From: Folioceros fuciformis
Taxonomy: Eukaryota; Anthocerotophyta; Anthocerotopsida; Anthocerotales
NCBI GenBank assembly: GCA_049999805.1
Contig: JBNGIO010006163.1
Coordinates: 1-44,106 of the forward strand
Reading direction: 5' to 3'
Length of the DNA: 44,106 nucleotides
Each line of letters starts with the position of its first letter. Positions within the stretch are counted from its first letter, which is position 1. The position numbers and the translations under genes were made by a program. Positions 9,624 to 20,935 of this stretch are shown here, piece after piece. The notes beneath the pieces were generated by a model. It had not been told where the DNA came from, did not search any database, and was given only the letters and a program-made list of their open reading frames with translations.

Positions 9624-10408
9624 ATGAAGGACAGGAGCATGGAGACACGTTTTCATGAAACTCGTGCGGTGGAGAAGTTCGGAGGCAAGAACTTCACATT
9701 GTGGAAGTTGAAGACGAAGATGCTTCTCATTGAGAAAGGAGTATGGAAATTAGTCGATAAGGGCCTCAATGATATACCCGCAGAAATAAACCTTGACAAG
9801 GATGGACGAGGGTTGGCAACAATTCTGTTGAATGTCTCAGACGACATTCTCTCTCAGTTGAGCGAATGTGCAACGTCGAGAGAAGCTTGGATCACCCTTT
9901 GCAACACATATGAAAAGAGAAGTATGGTGAGTGCGATGCTATTGGAGCAACAACTTGCGAACTTCAAGATGGCCAGAGGTGACACCATTCAATGACATGT
10001 CAACAAGTTGAAGACCTTGGTGGACCAAATAAAGGCGATGGACATCAAATCGACCGACGAAAGGATGCTCATACAGCTGTTGAGTAGCTGACCATCAACT
10101 TACAAGCCCTTCGTGTGGGATTTCAAGACATCAATGGCAATGTGTGCAAGCGACAACCCACCGTCGTTGGTGAGGTGGTTGGGTTGCTTTCGCAGGAGGA
10201 GTTGGAGATTTCACCCAAGCAAGCGAAGACTGATGACGTAGTTCTCTTCTCCAAGAAAGGCAAAGCAAAAGCGAAGTCCAAGCCTAAGGACGAGTATAAG
10301 TCCAAGTCAACGGACGAGACGAAGAAGGACAGTGCTAGCTGTATGGTGAAAGGATCTTGCTATTGTTGCAGGAAGCTAGGTCATCATGCAAAATAATGCA
10401 GAACCAAA
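9624..10408 (+). pseudogene. Copia-1 gag
   Basis: The frame from ATG 9624 reads FGGKNFTLWKLKTKMLLIEK and VWKLVDKG, typical of the copia Gag (UBN2-type) N-terminus, with ATSREAWITLCNTYEKRS after it. A TGA at 9993 breaks it. The same frame then continues with HVNKLKTLVDQIKAMDI, and another stop follows near 10090. A CCHC-type zinc knuckle is visible at about 10356-10400 (CYCCRKLGHHAK, a stop, then C). Lys/Ser-rich sequence precedes the knuckle. It is non-functional. Confidence 0.8.
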
Positions 10409-12028
10409 TTGGCAGACGAGTCAAAAAAGGACAAATCATCTCAAGCCAATCAAGTGAGTAAGCCGACTCAACAGGAACAAACTTTTGTGTGCTCCACGAA
10501 TAGGGATCGAGCTACTTCATCGCAGAAGCATGAGAGTCTTTATCTTGACTCTGGTGCATCTCAACATTTCAGCTACCACCTTCCTTGGTTAACCGGCTAC
10601 ACACGACTGCCAAAGGGCCATACATTGGCACTCGGTGACAATACGCCACATGATATTGAGGGGAAAGGAGTCTTACGAGTTTAGTTGCAGGGCAGAACCT
10701 CATGCACATATTGAGGATGTGCATCATGTACCCAATCTCGCGAGGAATCTTCTTTCTATCGCGTGGATTGTAGATGTAGGTCATGAAGTTGTGTTCAACT
10801 CTGCAAGAAGTCGCATCCAACCTGTACAACCTGAGCCGTCACACGAGGCTGCTCGGGGTGTTCGTGTGGGCAATCTGTACAAACTTTGTGCTTCCCTAGG
10901 ACAGCAAGCTTGTACGTTCCTGACCAGTTCACACGACAACATTGGGTCTATCGACTTATGGCATCAACGTTTGGGCCACATCGGAGCAGACAAACTCAAG
11001 GTGATGAAGACTCGCGACATCGTGACCGGCTTGGATTTGAAGGAGATCACTGCGACACGGTAATGCCCAAGATGTCAGATGGGGAAGCTACATCGCACAA
11101 AGTTCCCTAAAACCGCGGCACATCGCACGCAGAAGGTATTGGAATTAGTCCACACTGACGTGAGTGGGCCCATGAGGAACCCTACCCAAGGTGGGAACCG
11201 CTACATGCTCATCTTTGTTGACGAAGGTGTGGACTTACCTTTTGAAGAAGAAATCTCAGGTGTTCTAAACTTTCAAGGACTGGAAGACTTCGGTCAAGAC
11301 CGAACGTGATGAACCCCTTAAGATGCTTAGGAGCGATAATGGAGGGGAATATGTTTCTTCTCAGTTCCAGGTTTTTTGTAAGGAGAACGGCATTCAACAG
11401 CAACTCATGATTCTGCACACTCCACAACAAAATGGAGTTGCAGAACAGAAGATACGGAGCCTTGTGGAAGCAGCCAAGTGCATGTTGTTTCACAGTGACT
11501 TGCATGTCAATTTTTGGTGAGAGGCTGTTGTGACAACAACCTACGTGTTCAACAGAGTTTCGACAAAGGCCATACTTGGTATGACACTAAAGGAAGCATG
11601 GTCTGGTATCAAACCCGATGTTTGACTTTTTAGGGTTTTTTGGTTCCGTGGTCTACGCTCATGTTCCGCAGGCAAGTCAGACCAAATGGAATCCTAATGG
11701 TCCAAAGTGTCTCATGCTTGGCTATTCCGATGTAGTGAAAGGTTATCGGTTATACAATCTTACTACAAAGAAGATCATTTTTTGCAGGGATGTTGTTTTT
11801 CAAGAGGTTGCCGAGGCTACAAATGGAGTGGGAGCTTCATCTCCTCCCTTGCTGGCTCCCTCCAGGTTTGCCGAAGACTATGGTGTGATTTCCGCTCCGA
11901 TGCCTATCAACTCTTCTCAACCTTGCGACATAGGGGGGGGAGGGAGACACACTCATGATGTCACTGTAGTTGGAGTCTTACCCCCAGCCGCAGGTGCAGA
12001 ATGCGACATCGAGGGGGGAGAGAGATAA
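10409..12028 (+). pseudogene. Copia-1 protease and integrase region
   Basis: SLYLDSGASQHFS (about 10538-10576) carries the aspartic-protease DSGA active site. HQRLGHIGADKL (about 10963) is the integrase zinc-binding H-H part. VHTDVSGPMRNPTQGG (about 11150) and LRSDNGGEY (about 11325) mark the catalytic core, and PQQNGVAEQK (about 11422) the segment with the last acidic region. The copia connection motif MLGYSDVVKGYRLYNL is at about 11716. Several stops and frame changes separate these blocks. Confidence 0.8.
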
Positions 12029-12106
12029 ACTCCTGATGTTACTAAAGAAGTAGAAGAAGACTATCGAGTTACAGGACCGCAACTAGCGTTACGCATATCT
12101 ACCAGG

Positions 12107-13704
12107 TTGCAAAAGCTGTCACAGAAGCTCATAGAATCTCTTAATGGATGTGTCAGTGAGAAGGTGTGTTCTGCAGATGTTGGAGAACCTCGCAACTTGA
12201 CGGGGGCATTTGCAGGCCCAAAGGCAAAAGAATGGAGAGAAGCTATTGGCAATGAGTATAACTCCCTCATTGCCAACAAAACGTGGATTATTACTCTTCT
12301 ACCTCCTGGAAAGAAGTGCATAGGATCAAAGTGGACTTTCAAGATCAAGCAAAAGGCCGACGGCAGCATAGAGCACTACAAGGCAAGGCTGGTGGGGAAA
12401 GGGTATACGCAGATTCCAGGTGTAGACTACACAAATACCTTCTCTCATGTTGCGAAGATAGCCTCTATTTGAGCACTCCTTGCTATCGTCACTGCTTTGG
12501 ATATGGAGATACATCATATAGATGTCCAAACTGCTTTTCTAAATGGAGATCTGAACAAAGAGATCTACATGGAGCAACCTGAAGGCTACATGGTACCTGG
12601 ATGTGAGGGCAAAGTATGTAACCTGCAAAAGGCCATTTATAGGCTTAAGCAATCTGCCCTTACTTGGTATTGTAAACTTGATAATCATTTCATTCTAGAG
12701 GTTTCAAGAAGACCAATGCTGATTGGAATATTTACGTGAAGCGAGTGGGAGCTTCTGCCGTCATCCTTGCTGTATATTTGGATGATTTCATCATCGTTAG
12801 CAATGATCATGAGCTTCTGACCTTAGCAAAGCGAGGCCTTAGTGAAAGCTTCGCTGTACGAAACCTTGGGGAGCTAAATTATTTCCTAGGAATGACGGTC
12901 GACAGAGATAGGACCAACATGGCAATCTCCCTAAGTCAGCAAACATATGTGCGGACTATACTAGAGCGTTTTGGGATGCAGGATTGCAAACCAATGCAGA
13001 TGCCAACGATCCGCAATGAGAAGTTATCACAGGAGGCGGATTCCAATGCGAAGGAACAGATAGATAAGAATCTCTCCCAGTGTGCTGTTGGCTGCCTTAC
13101 TTACTTGGCAACAAGCACCAGGCCAGACATCGAAGAGGCAGTAGGAGTTGTGAGCCAATTCCTGGTCAACCCCAAACCTCAGCATTATCAAGCCGTCAAG
13201 AGAATACTCAGAGACTTGCAAAGCACAAAACATTGGACATTAACCTACCGGAAGAAGGAGGATGAAGAAGCCCGTATTGTGGGATTTTGTGATGCAGATT
13301 GGGGCAGAAATGTCAACATTCACAGGTCTACGACAGGGTATGCCTTCATGCTATTTGGGGGAGCCATTTCATGGAGTAGTCGACGCCAACCTACAATGAC
13401 ACTATCCTCTACAGAGGCTGAGTATATAGCAGCCTCAGCCTCAGCCTCAGTCGTGGAAGCTATATGGCTCAGGCGATTGCTCGAAGAAATAGGGTTCAAG
13501 CAACAAGGTGCAACGCCCATCTTCAACGACAATCAGGGCTGTATTTATTTGGCTAAGAGCGTTATTTTCCACGCAAGGCCTAAGCACATCGAAGTTAGGC
13601 ATCACTTCATCTGGGAGAAAGTCAAGTCCAAGGAAATAGCTTTAGTTTATTGTCCTATTGAGGACATGCCCGCTGATGTTCTTACTAAAGGTTTAGCTTC
13701 ATAG
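12107..13704 (+). pseudogene. Copia-1 reverse transcriptase and RNase H
   Basis: EWREAIGNEYNSLIANKTW (about 12230) begins the copia RT. KARLVGKGYTQIPGVDY (about 12380) and MEQPEGYMVPG (about 12570) follow, and YLDDFIIVSN (about 12774) is the catalytic box. There is a stop at about 12470 and a frame change near 12735. The 322-codon stretch to 13704 is open and covers the RT thumb and RNase H (GFCDADWG, LSSTEAEYIAASAS, PKHIEVRHHF), ending just before the polypurine tract. Enzymes of this kind copy the element RNA into DNA; this copy is broken. Confidence 0.85.
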
Positions 13705-13780
13705 AAGCATACGAAGTTTAGCAAGATGCTAGAGTTAATTGAGTAAGTCTTGAATAGACTGTAGATGTGTTGAGTGGGAG

Positions 13781-14001
13781 TGTTAGAAACCTATGGGGTT
13801 TGTACAACATATCTACATTAGAGTCTAGAGATTATACCCCAAGGTATATAGAATAAAACCATGATCGAAGTAATGTTAACCCTTTATCGAGTTATAGTCA
13901 TGCTTGAAGGCTATATACGTACGTACGCACAGACTATCAATCTAGATGTACTGAGCTGAGGCTTATCTTGAAGCATATTGAGATTCACGGTTTTTCTAAC
14001 A
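13781..14001 (+). repeat. Copia-1 3' LTR
   Basis: It follows the polypurine tract GAGTGGGAG and runs from TGTTAGAAACC to TTTTTCTAACA. It is shorter than the 5' LTR. A run of alternating ACGT (CGTACGTACG) occurs near 13919. Confidence 0.85.
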
Positions 14002-14171
14002 TGGTCTCTACTAGGTTCTTACATTCTACGTGACTTGTGTTGTGTAGGTCACTGCCTGGCATGCATCTCAGTACTCCCGTCATTCAGCGGGTGCATGTTC
14101 GCAGATATGGGTATCTCCTCTCTTAGGGGTGGGATGCACTGGAAGCTGACAGTTTGGATAGGCTGTCATCT
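14002..14171. repeat. Repeat copy B, second part
   Basis: It matches copy A from 1593 to 1779: CGACTTGTGTCGTGCAGGTCACT in A pairs with the similar stretch here, then CATTCAGCGGGTGCA and GAAGCTGACAGTTTGGATAGG. It ends with CATCT (14167-14171), the Copia-2 target site. Confidence 0.8.
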
Positions 14172-14396
14172 TGCAAAATTTCCTATTAGTAGAAAGTGAG
14201 ATTATATCTTAAGCTACATTCCTTCTCTTTTATTAAGCATAATAATTAAGTACAAAGGTAATGGTTTTTTTATAGGTGCTTGAGGCACGTCTTCACTAGG
14301 GGTGTGATCGTTCTGGGTAATACTGGGATTAACCTAACTTAAACTGACTACTAACTGGGGTTATGAGTTACTTAACAAAAGAAACTATTCCTAACT
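14172..14396 (-). repeat. Copia-2 3' LTR
   Basis: It pairs with 20355-20584; both contain CCTATTAGTAG, TTATTAAGCA, AATAATTAAGTACAAAGGTAA, TAATACTGGGATTAACCTAA and ACTATTCCTAAC. On the minus strand the LTR would start TGTTAGGAATAG; here the first base pair reads AG, a point change. A purine-rich tract (GGGAG on the minus strand) lies just inside, at 14397-14410. Confidence 0.85.
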
Positions 14397-14460
14397 CTCC
14401 CTCTTAAGTGAGACATAACCTAATTGAGCAATCAAGAGCTTATGACAACCATGCTCCCTC

Positions 14461-15975
14461 TTACGAACAAGTCTTACCTTGTACTTGGGAGGCAGGGAGG
14501 TAGGGTGTGTAATCCACAAGTCCCATTCTCTGCATGTGCTGGTAATGTCGCAACTTGGGTAGGCCCTTCGTCAGGATGTCTGCCAAGTTATCTTCAGTAG
14601 GTACATAGCCAGCTTGTACCACCATGAGCTCCACAACATCACGAATGTAGTGAAGTTGAATCTCAATATGTTTTGTCCTGGCGTGAAATTTGGGGTTAGA
14701 AATCAGTGCCAGAGCTGACATATTGTCACAATGAAGGGGTGTGGGCTGATCTTGCTTCTGGCCAATATCGGATAGAAAAGCCCTCTCCCATTCGACTTCC
14801 TTAGAGGCGTCAATAAGTGACTTGTATTCGACCTTCGTGGAAGAGAGTGCTATGGAGGTTTGCTTCTTGCAGCTCCAGTTTACTGCAGCTGTGGATAGGA
14901 GAAAACAGTGCGCGCTCAAACTCTTCCTTGAGTTTGTGTTAGATGCCCAGTCGGCATCTATATAGCCGGGAAGAGTGAGCTTGCCTATTTCTCCTATTTC
15001 TCCGCTTTGGTATGCCAGCCCATATGTTATGGTTCCCTTCAAGTAACGGAACACCCTCTTGACGGCAGCCCAGTGTGCCTTGCCAGGCGACTCTAGAAAT
15101 TGGGATACTGTGGAAATAGAGTATTGAATGTCGGGCCTTGTCCAACCACTGACGAAAAGGAGGCTGCCTACAGCATGGCGATAGGGAATCCCTTTTATCT
15201 CTTTGGCTTCCTCTTCCGTCCAGCACTGATCAAATGTAAGTTTGGTGCCCACGGCGTAGGGTGTGGATACTGGCCTGGCTTGATCCAACTTGAACTTTCG
15301 TAGTATCTCATTAATGTACTTGAACTGGTGGATGACTAGTCTCCCTTCTGCTCTAATCTTGAGTATTTAGATACCAAGGCAGAACTGGAGCTCACCTATG
15401 TCCTTCATTTCGAAGCGAGCGCTCAAGAGTTGCTTAACCTGTGCCAACATATCAGGGTTGTTTGTTGTAAGAATGAGGTCATCAACATAGGGAGCAAGGG
15501 CCACAAAATGAGGGCCTTGGGACAGCTTGTACACATTGCCATTAGTCGTGCTCTGGGCAAAAGAGACGCTCGAGAGATAAGCGTGCATGGTGGTATACCA
15601 AACCCAACCACTTTGCTTAAGGCCGTAGATGCACTTCCTAAGCCTTAGGACTTTGCCTGGATGTTGCTTGCTGACATAGCCTTCGGGCTGCTCCATATAG
15701 AGCTTCTCGTCCAGGTTGCCGTGAAGAAAGGCAGTCTTTACGTCCATTTGGTGGAGCTCTAGGTCGAGCTCGATGGCAAGTGCAAGCAGAATTCGGATGG
15801 ATTGAGCACGTACCACATGAGAGAAGGTCTCCTGATAGTCGAGGCCTTCAAGTTGGGAGAACCCGCGAGCTACCTGGCCTTGGGCGTTCAACTTCAGCTT
15901 GAATGTCCATTTACACAAGATGGGCTTCCTCCCAGGAGGCGAGTTGACAAGCTCCCAAGTTTTGTTCTGAACCAA
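14461..15975 (-). pseudogene. Copia-2 reverse transcriptase and RNase H
   Basis: On the minus strand, MVQNKTWELVNSPPGRKPI opens the RT, MDVKTAFLHGNLDEKLYMEQ follows, and APYVDDLILTTN is the catalytic YVDD box (about 15500). A stop at about 15369 separates this from the long open RNase H part at 15288-14461 (GYIDADWASNTNSRKS, ALSSTKVEY, CDNMSALAL, RTKHIEIQLHYI, LADILTKGLP). The Glu in the usual STEAEY motif is Lys here. The frame is mostly intact, suggesting moderate age. Confidence 0.85.
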
Positions 15976-16473
15976 ACTCTAGTATTCATCCTCCACTACG
16001 AGCCGCCACTAGGAGGATTCGGGGCCAATGAGTGCTTGGGTCAGAGTAGTTGGCTGCTCCTCAGGTAGAGAGGAGGAAGGGGTCAAAGCAGCGGAGAGAG
16101 AACTGAAAGCAGTCCAAAAATCCATTGACTAATAGGGTGGCTTAGCTCACTGGGACAGCGGTGGCCAATGACGGGTGTTGTGGCGAAGGCCAGGAGCTAG
16201 TGCAGGATCTGGCATAGGTGGCACAGTAGGCGCCGGCTTGCCTTCATCCTACACAAGAGGTGGAGCAGCCAGTGGTGTTCCATCAAGGACATCGACGTCA
16301 GGTGCTGGCAGTAAGTCACCAGAAGCATTGTCAGCGACGGGAGGTGGGTCACTGAAAGCACCAGTATGGTCTTCAGGTGGGAAGGCCTAAAAGGATGGAT
16401 AGCTGTCCTCAACATCCGAGTCGGCATCCACTATGTCAGAATTGCTAGGGTCACCGTCCTCCGGAGGGAAACT
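15976..16473 (-). pseudogene. Copia-2 linker between integrase and RT
   Basis: This is the variable linker usual between copia integrase and RT. On the minus strand it is rich in Pro, Ser and His codons and has several stops. No separate gene is seen. Confidence 0.5.
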
Positions 16474-17719
16474 TTATAAAGGGTCTGAGTCGGGGGGAAC
16501 TGGGTCTTCAGTTGAAGCGGCTCCCTCTAAAGTTGGCTTAGCAAGCTCCATGAAGGTAACAATCCGTGCAAGGGTGATATCGTAGGTCTCAGGGTCTACG
16601 AGTTTGTAGGCCTTGGTAGTTTCACCGTAGCCTACGAAAATCAGCTTCCTTGCCCTGTCCACTAACTTGCGCCGTTTTCGTGCAGGGATATGGGCAAAAG
16701 CTGCGGATCCAAAGACCCGCAGGTGTTGAATACTTGGCTTCTGTTGCTAGAATACCTCATGGAGTGCGGCCAGGCACGGAACTTGTGATAACCCGGTTCA
16801 AGATGTAGGTAGCGGCCATTATAGCTTCAGCCCAGAAGCCCTACGGAAGACCAGACCAAAAGAGCATACTTCGAGTCATGGAGAGGAGCGTCTGGTTCTT
16901 ACGCTCTGCAACCCCATTTTGCTGTGGGGTATAGGGGACACTAAGTTGTCTTTCAATTCCTCGCTCAAGCAGGAAGGTATTAAACTCAGTGTTTACAAAG
17001 TCACTCCCATTGTCACTCCGCAGGGTTTGTAGCAAGTTGCCCATCTGCTGTTCGACTGCTAGCAACCAATCCTTGAAATAAGTAAGTGTGTCGCTCTTTA
17101 GGTGCATGAGGAAGGTCCACGAATATCTACTGAAGTCGTCTGTGATGGTGAGGTAGTAAATCGCTCCTCCCAAGGAAGGTGTGTGAACCCTCCCTGATAT
17201 ATTAGCGTGGACCAACTCCAGCATTGATTCTGCCCGTTGTGCATATTTAGGAAATGGCGACTCCTTATGCTTTGCAAGCACACATGACTCGCAAACAATG
17301 AGGTGCCGAAAACATCTTGGCAGAGGTTCCTTGTATAGGTCTTATAACGACATTGAGATCAACTTATTCTTGTTGATGTGACCAAGCCTGGCATGCCAAA
17401 GGGTATCTAGACTTGAAGAGGACTGTTCAACAATGAAGGCAAGGGGCTCCTGTTTGCTATCCAAGGTAAGCCTATAAAGCCCATCTTGGGGATGGCCTTT
17501 AACACGCACAGGTCGGGGTTAGCTGGCCTGTAAAAACAGCAAGAGTCACGCGAGAACAGTATCTCCAAGGTACCATGTCGCATGAGCTGACTTAGGGAAA
17601 CAAGGTTCTTCCCCATCTGTGGAACATAGAGCACAGGCTTTAGGGTAAGTGTTGATCCATCAGGTAAGGGGAACTTGCGGATCCCTTGTCCAAGTATGGG
17701 CAGACTTGATTTGTTTTGC
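16474..17719 (-). pseudogene. Copia-2 integrase region
   Basis: The minus strand reads VLYVPQMGKNLVSLSQL (about 17630), typical of the stretch after the copia protease. ITDDFSRYSWTFLM and TLRSDNGSDFVN (about 17030) mark the integrase core, and TPQQNGVAERKNQTLLSMTR (about 16910) its C-terminal part. FVGYGETTKAYKLVDP (about 16650) is the connection domain. Stops separate the open stretches 17634-17407, 17281-16841 and 16662-16474. Confidence 0.8.
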
Positions 17720-18801
17720 TAATCTCCTAGGAGCACTCTTTCTCTAACAGGGCGTGTGTCTAGCTTAGAAAACAGAGTGTCGTCATTGCAAATATGAGCG
17801 ATGGCTCCACTCTCAAGGTACCACCCTCTATCTTGCTGTGGTTGAGTGTTGAGGCAGACTGTGAGAATCTTGATGGTGTTCGTCTCCTCAGATACTGTTT
17901 TGCCTTTAACAGCTACACTTGCAATTTGGCGTAGGCCAGGCTTCTGTGGCTCTCCGGCCTTTTTCTTGTGGCACTCTCGTGCCCAATGAACGGGTGTACC
18001 GCACCAATTGCAGTTACCTACCCGACGTGGTGGAGTTGAGGTCGACTCACCCTTGGAGGTAGTGGCCTGCTTCCCCTTGAGTTTCCGAAGCTTAAAACGA
18101 ACAGCAAGTGCCTTGTTTGCCTTGGGCTTGGACCCTCTTGTAGAATTGAGGCGACTATGTTCGTGCTGGTACAGGGCACCAATGATTTCCTCCACTATTA
18201 GAGAGAAGGTGGATCCACAGATGCCACCGGTTGACACCAGCATCAGGCTAGTGACAAAGTGTTCATAAGTAGCCGGCAAACTCATGAGCAGTTGAGCAGC
18301 AGCATCAGTCTTGGTCATCAGTGACCCAAGAGAGGCCAATTGTCCTCTAAGCTATCTGAACTTGGAGGTATGTGCTGCGACTGTGTTCGTCTCCTTCATC
18401 TTAAGTGCATTGAATTCTTGCCTGATGCTATAGAGTGTCAGAATATTATTCACATTGTAGGTGTTGGGAAGTTGATTCCAAATGGAAGAGGCTTTTATAA
18501 GGAACTCGACGCTCAGCACCAAGCTCGAGTCCAAACCAGAGATGAGGAGCGCCACTGCAATTCCATTTAAGTATTCCCACTTCTCAAAATCGGCTGCAGA
18601 AGGAGGAGGGGTTACAGTGGGGTCAGGCTTGGGGTGGCTCCCATCAACAATTTTCCAAACACCACAGCCAATCAGAATTGACTTCATTCGAACTCGCCAT
18701 TCTGGGTAACGCTGGCCGTTGAAGCGATCATTTTCCTTTATATGGTCGGGGAATGTTGGAATAGATTCTATGGGTACTAGGACCACGGTGCTGGTGGCCA
18801 T
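17719..18801 (-). pseudogene. Copia-2 gag and start of protease
   Basis: The likely start is ATG at 18801 (minus), giving MATSTVVLVP, then FNGQRYPEWRVRMKSI and GVWKIVDG, the usual copia Gag N-terminus. One TAG near 18350 breaks the frame. The next block has LMSLPATYEHFVTSL and the zinc knuckle CNWCGTPVHWAREC (about 18005). The protease start is visible as WYLESGAIAHICN, where the active-site Asp of DSGA is Glu, so even the protease would be inactive. Confidence 0.8.
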
Positions 18802-20354
18802 GTCAGTTGGAGGGTTAATTGAGAGCAAATTAAAGTGTTGGACGAGTTGATTAACTGCGTCTTTGTAGCTTGTGGTCATAGGATGGGGCACATACAGCCA
18901 GCACGCGGGATCATACACCGTTATGTTCGAAAGAGAGTTACACAAAAGAGACACAAATGTTCTCCTAACCACTTTGTGGGTTCCGTATGTCAAGAAAACT
19001 CAAGGTAGCGGGTCAGATCCTAGTGTCCTATGGGCCTCTGTTGGCATCAACCGGCGAATACGGTAGGCGAGCTCCGCTATGTCTTCAACTTCGCGTTGGA
19101 GCAGATCCCAAAGTGCCGAAGAACAAGCGGTGGGGTCTCCAAACGCCGATTGATCCGTTAGGGAAAGAGGCTCAGTCTTCACTTGTGGAAAGAACGTGTC
19201 CTTTTGGTAGGCAACATATGCGTAAACCTCTCCAAGCATCAGATCAAGTGGAGGGTAGGCTAATCCAAAGGCAGCACCAGAAATGTCCCTGCTCACATTG
19301 TTTGGAGGGGGTGCCCCAAAAAACGAAAAGGTTGCTTGACTTGTCACTTGGAGTGGGATGGGGTGCCCCAAGAAATGAAACGTTACTTAATGTGTCGATT
19401 GGAGGGAGATGGGGTACCTCCTCCCCGAGGATGCACCCCGTCGCGAAGACGGGTGCGTCCCCGTCGGGGGTGTGCACCCCTCCACGCAAGAGGCGCGGCC
19501 CCTCGCGAGGTGCCTCCGCGTGAGGCGCCAGGGGGTCACGGCGCCCCGCCTGATGCTAGCGCGTGGGTGGCCCTGCAGGAAGTCGAAAATTCGATGGCAG
19601 AAGTCCACCTCCGAGGCTAATTGGAAGGCGTGGTGACCCAATCTGGCTTCGAAATCGGCCTACGCTAGCGTACTCCTCCTCGGTGCGCCGAATTGCAGTA
19701 GCGTGCCCAACTCCAAGGAATAAATCTAATCATCCTCCTGCTCAGAATCTAGTCCACATTTGCTTGGGTTTGCGAATCTGCAAGAGAGCTTCGATGGAAG
19801 CAGTTGGATTGCAATCTCATCAGGTAAGGGTGATGATGCTGGGGTAAAATCCACAGTGGGCGGAGGCACTAGGCTAAGGGATGCCCCGGGGACCAGGTCG
19901 TCCTCGGAGAATCCATGGAAGAAACATTCTTCTTTGAAGCCGGTGGCGAGAGTGCAAATGCACTGGCGAGTAGGCTGCCATGGCAGAGCTGTTCGCTGTC
20001 TCCGTGGTCTAGGGCGGCGATGGCTCACGGCCTGTGATTTGGAGCAACCTCGGCGGCGCTCGGACCTCTGATTCCGAAGAAATTTAGTGCTTGCTTTTGG
20101 TGCCATCACTCTGAACGAAGGGCTTGCCGCGACACGCTGTTTGACGGGAGAGGGGGAGGGGCCTTGTGCATCTCCCCTCTTTTTCATTTATTTGCATCAT
20201 TACTGACTCTTCATATCTGTGGGATTACAAATTGTTTTCATGTTAGAAAACGGGGGTTTAGATGGTGATGCCTTTATTGGAACTCCACGGGTGGGTGCCC
20301 ATGTCCCCGATCAGAACTCAGACCTGTGGGGGACCTGTGGGGTAGACATTTCTC
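18802..20354 (-). other. Copia-2 leader region with non-gag ORFs
   Basis: About 1.55 kb lies between the 5' LTR and gag, long for a copia leader. On the minus strand it holds an ORF at 20187-19726 (153 codons; basic N-terminal half with MAPKASTKFLRNQRSERRRG, acidic C-terminal end CGLDSEQEDD). A second, at 19371-19000 (123 codons), includes ALWDLLQREVEDIAELAYRI. Neither resembles gag or pol, and I recognise no family. Both have the element's orientation, so captured host sequence is a possibility; a non-coding leader is the alternative. Confidence 0.45.
19295..19425. repeat. Imperfect tandem repeat in the Copia-2 leader
   Basis: Three diverged units of about 50 bp, each with TTGGAG followed by GGGGTGCCCCAA or GGGGTACC, and a GAAA-containing stretch ending in TTGACTTGTCAC or TTAATGTGTCGA. 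They lie between the two leader ORFs, partly inside the 123-codon ORF. Confidence 0.6.
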
Positions 20355-20584
20355 TGCATCTATACATCTACCTATTAGTAGGAAGTGAAATTATCTTAAG
20401 CTACATTCTTTCTCTTTTATTAAGCAGAATAATTAAGTACAAAGGTAAGTGTTTCTTTTATAGGTGCCTGAGGCATCTCTTCACTAGGGATGTGATTGTT
20501 CGGGGTAATACTGGGATTAACCTAACTTAAACTGACTGCTAACTAGGGTTATGGGTTACTTAATAGAAAAAACTATTCCTAACA
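20355..20584 (-). repeat. Copia-2 5' LTR
   Basis: Partner of 14172-14396. The outer end is clear (plus-strand ...ATTCCTAACA followed by CATCT). The inner end near 20355 is less clear, because the first bases (TGCATCTATACATCTA) differ from the left copy (TGCAAAATTT). Confidence 0.8.
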
Positions 20585-20935
20585 CATCTCAGGGCATCAG
20601 TACATTAGCTGTGCGTGTGACCAATGCTGAGTCCAGAATTGAAGATGTGAGGAAGACGACATGGGAAGCAGACTCTTGTCTCATGGGAAGCAGACTCTTG
20701 TCTACAGAGGACTTGGGAATCGTAACTAACTGGGGCCTTGGTAGGGGCAGGGTGCCATTGGCCTGAATTTTCACAATCCTTATGGTTGCCTCCATGTTGT
20801 TGCTCTTCATGAGCATCATTCCGGCAGAGAAGGCAAGATTGAGAAAAGCGAGGCAACAAACCAAGACCCAAGCTTGTTCTTCTCCTCTCGTTCCAATTGC
20901 GTAACCATGTGTCTCCTACCACCTCTGGGCTTGGT
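20585..20935. repeat. Repeat copy B, third part
   Basis: It continues copy A from 1775: CATCTCAGGGCA, then AGCTGTGCGTGTGACCAATG, CTGAGTCCAGAA and GAAGATGTGAGGAAGA. A short direct repeat (CATGGGAAGCAGACTCTTGTCT, twice at about 20660-20702) is found only in this copy. Confidence 0.8.

Larger units (their letters stand above)
9112..14001 (+). mobile_element. Copia-1, degenerate Ty1/copia element
   Basis: It has LTRs of 296 and 221 bp, a primer binding site, and gag-protease-integrase-RT-RNase H in copia order on the plus strand. A polypurine tract (GAGTGGGAG, 13772-13780) precedes the 3' LTR. Flanks are TGGTG on the left (9018-9022, before the junction duplication) and TGGTC on the right (14002-14006), a 5-bp target duplication with one change. 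The reading frame is interrupted many times. The divergent LTRs suggest an old insertion. It lies inside repeat copy B. Confidence 0.85.
14172..20584 (-). mobile_element. Copia-2, degenerate Ty1/copia element with long leader
   Basis: It is a minus-strand element of 6413 bp with LTRs of 225 and about 230 bp and an exact 5-bp target duplication, CATCT (14167-14171 and 20585-20589). The order on the minus strand is 5' LTR, a leader of about 1.55 kb, gag, protease, integrase, RT and RNase H. No clear methionine-tRNA primer site is seen next to the 5' LTR. It inserted into repeat copy B. Confidence 0.9.

Noticed and set aside
13919-13932. CGTACGTACG palindromic tract as a regulatory site
   Set aside because: It lies in a decayed LTR and is a simple tetranucleotide repeat.
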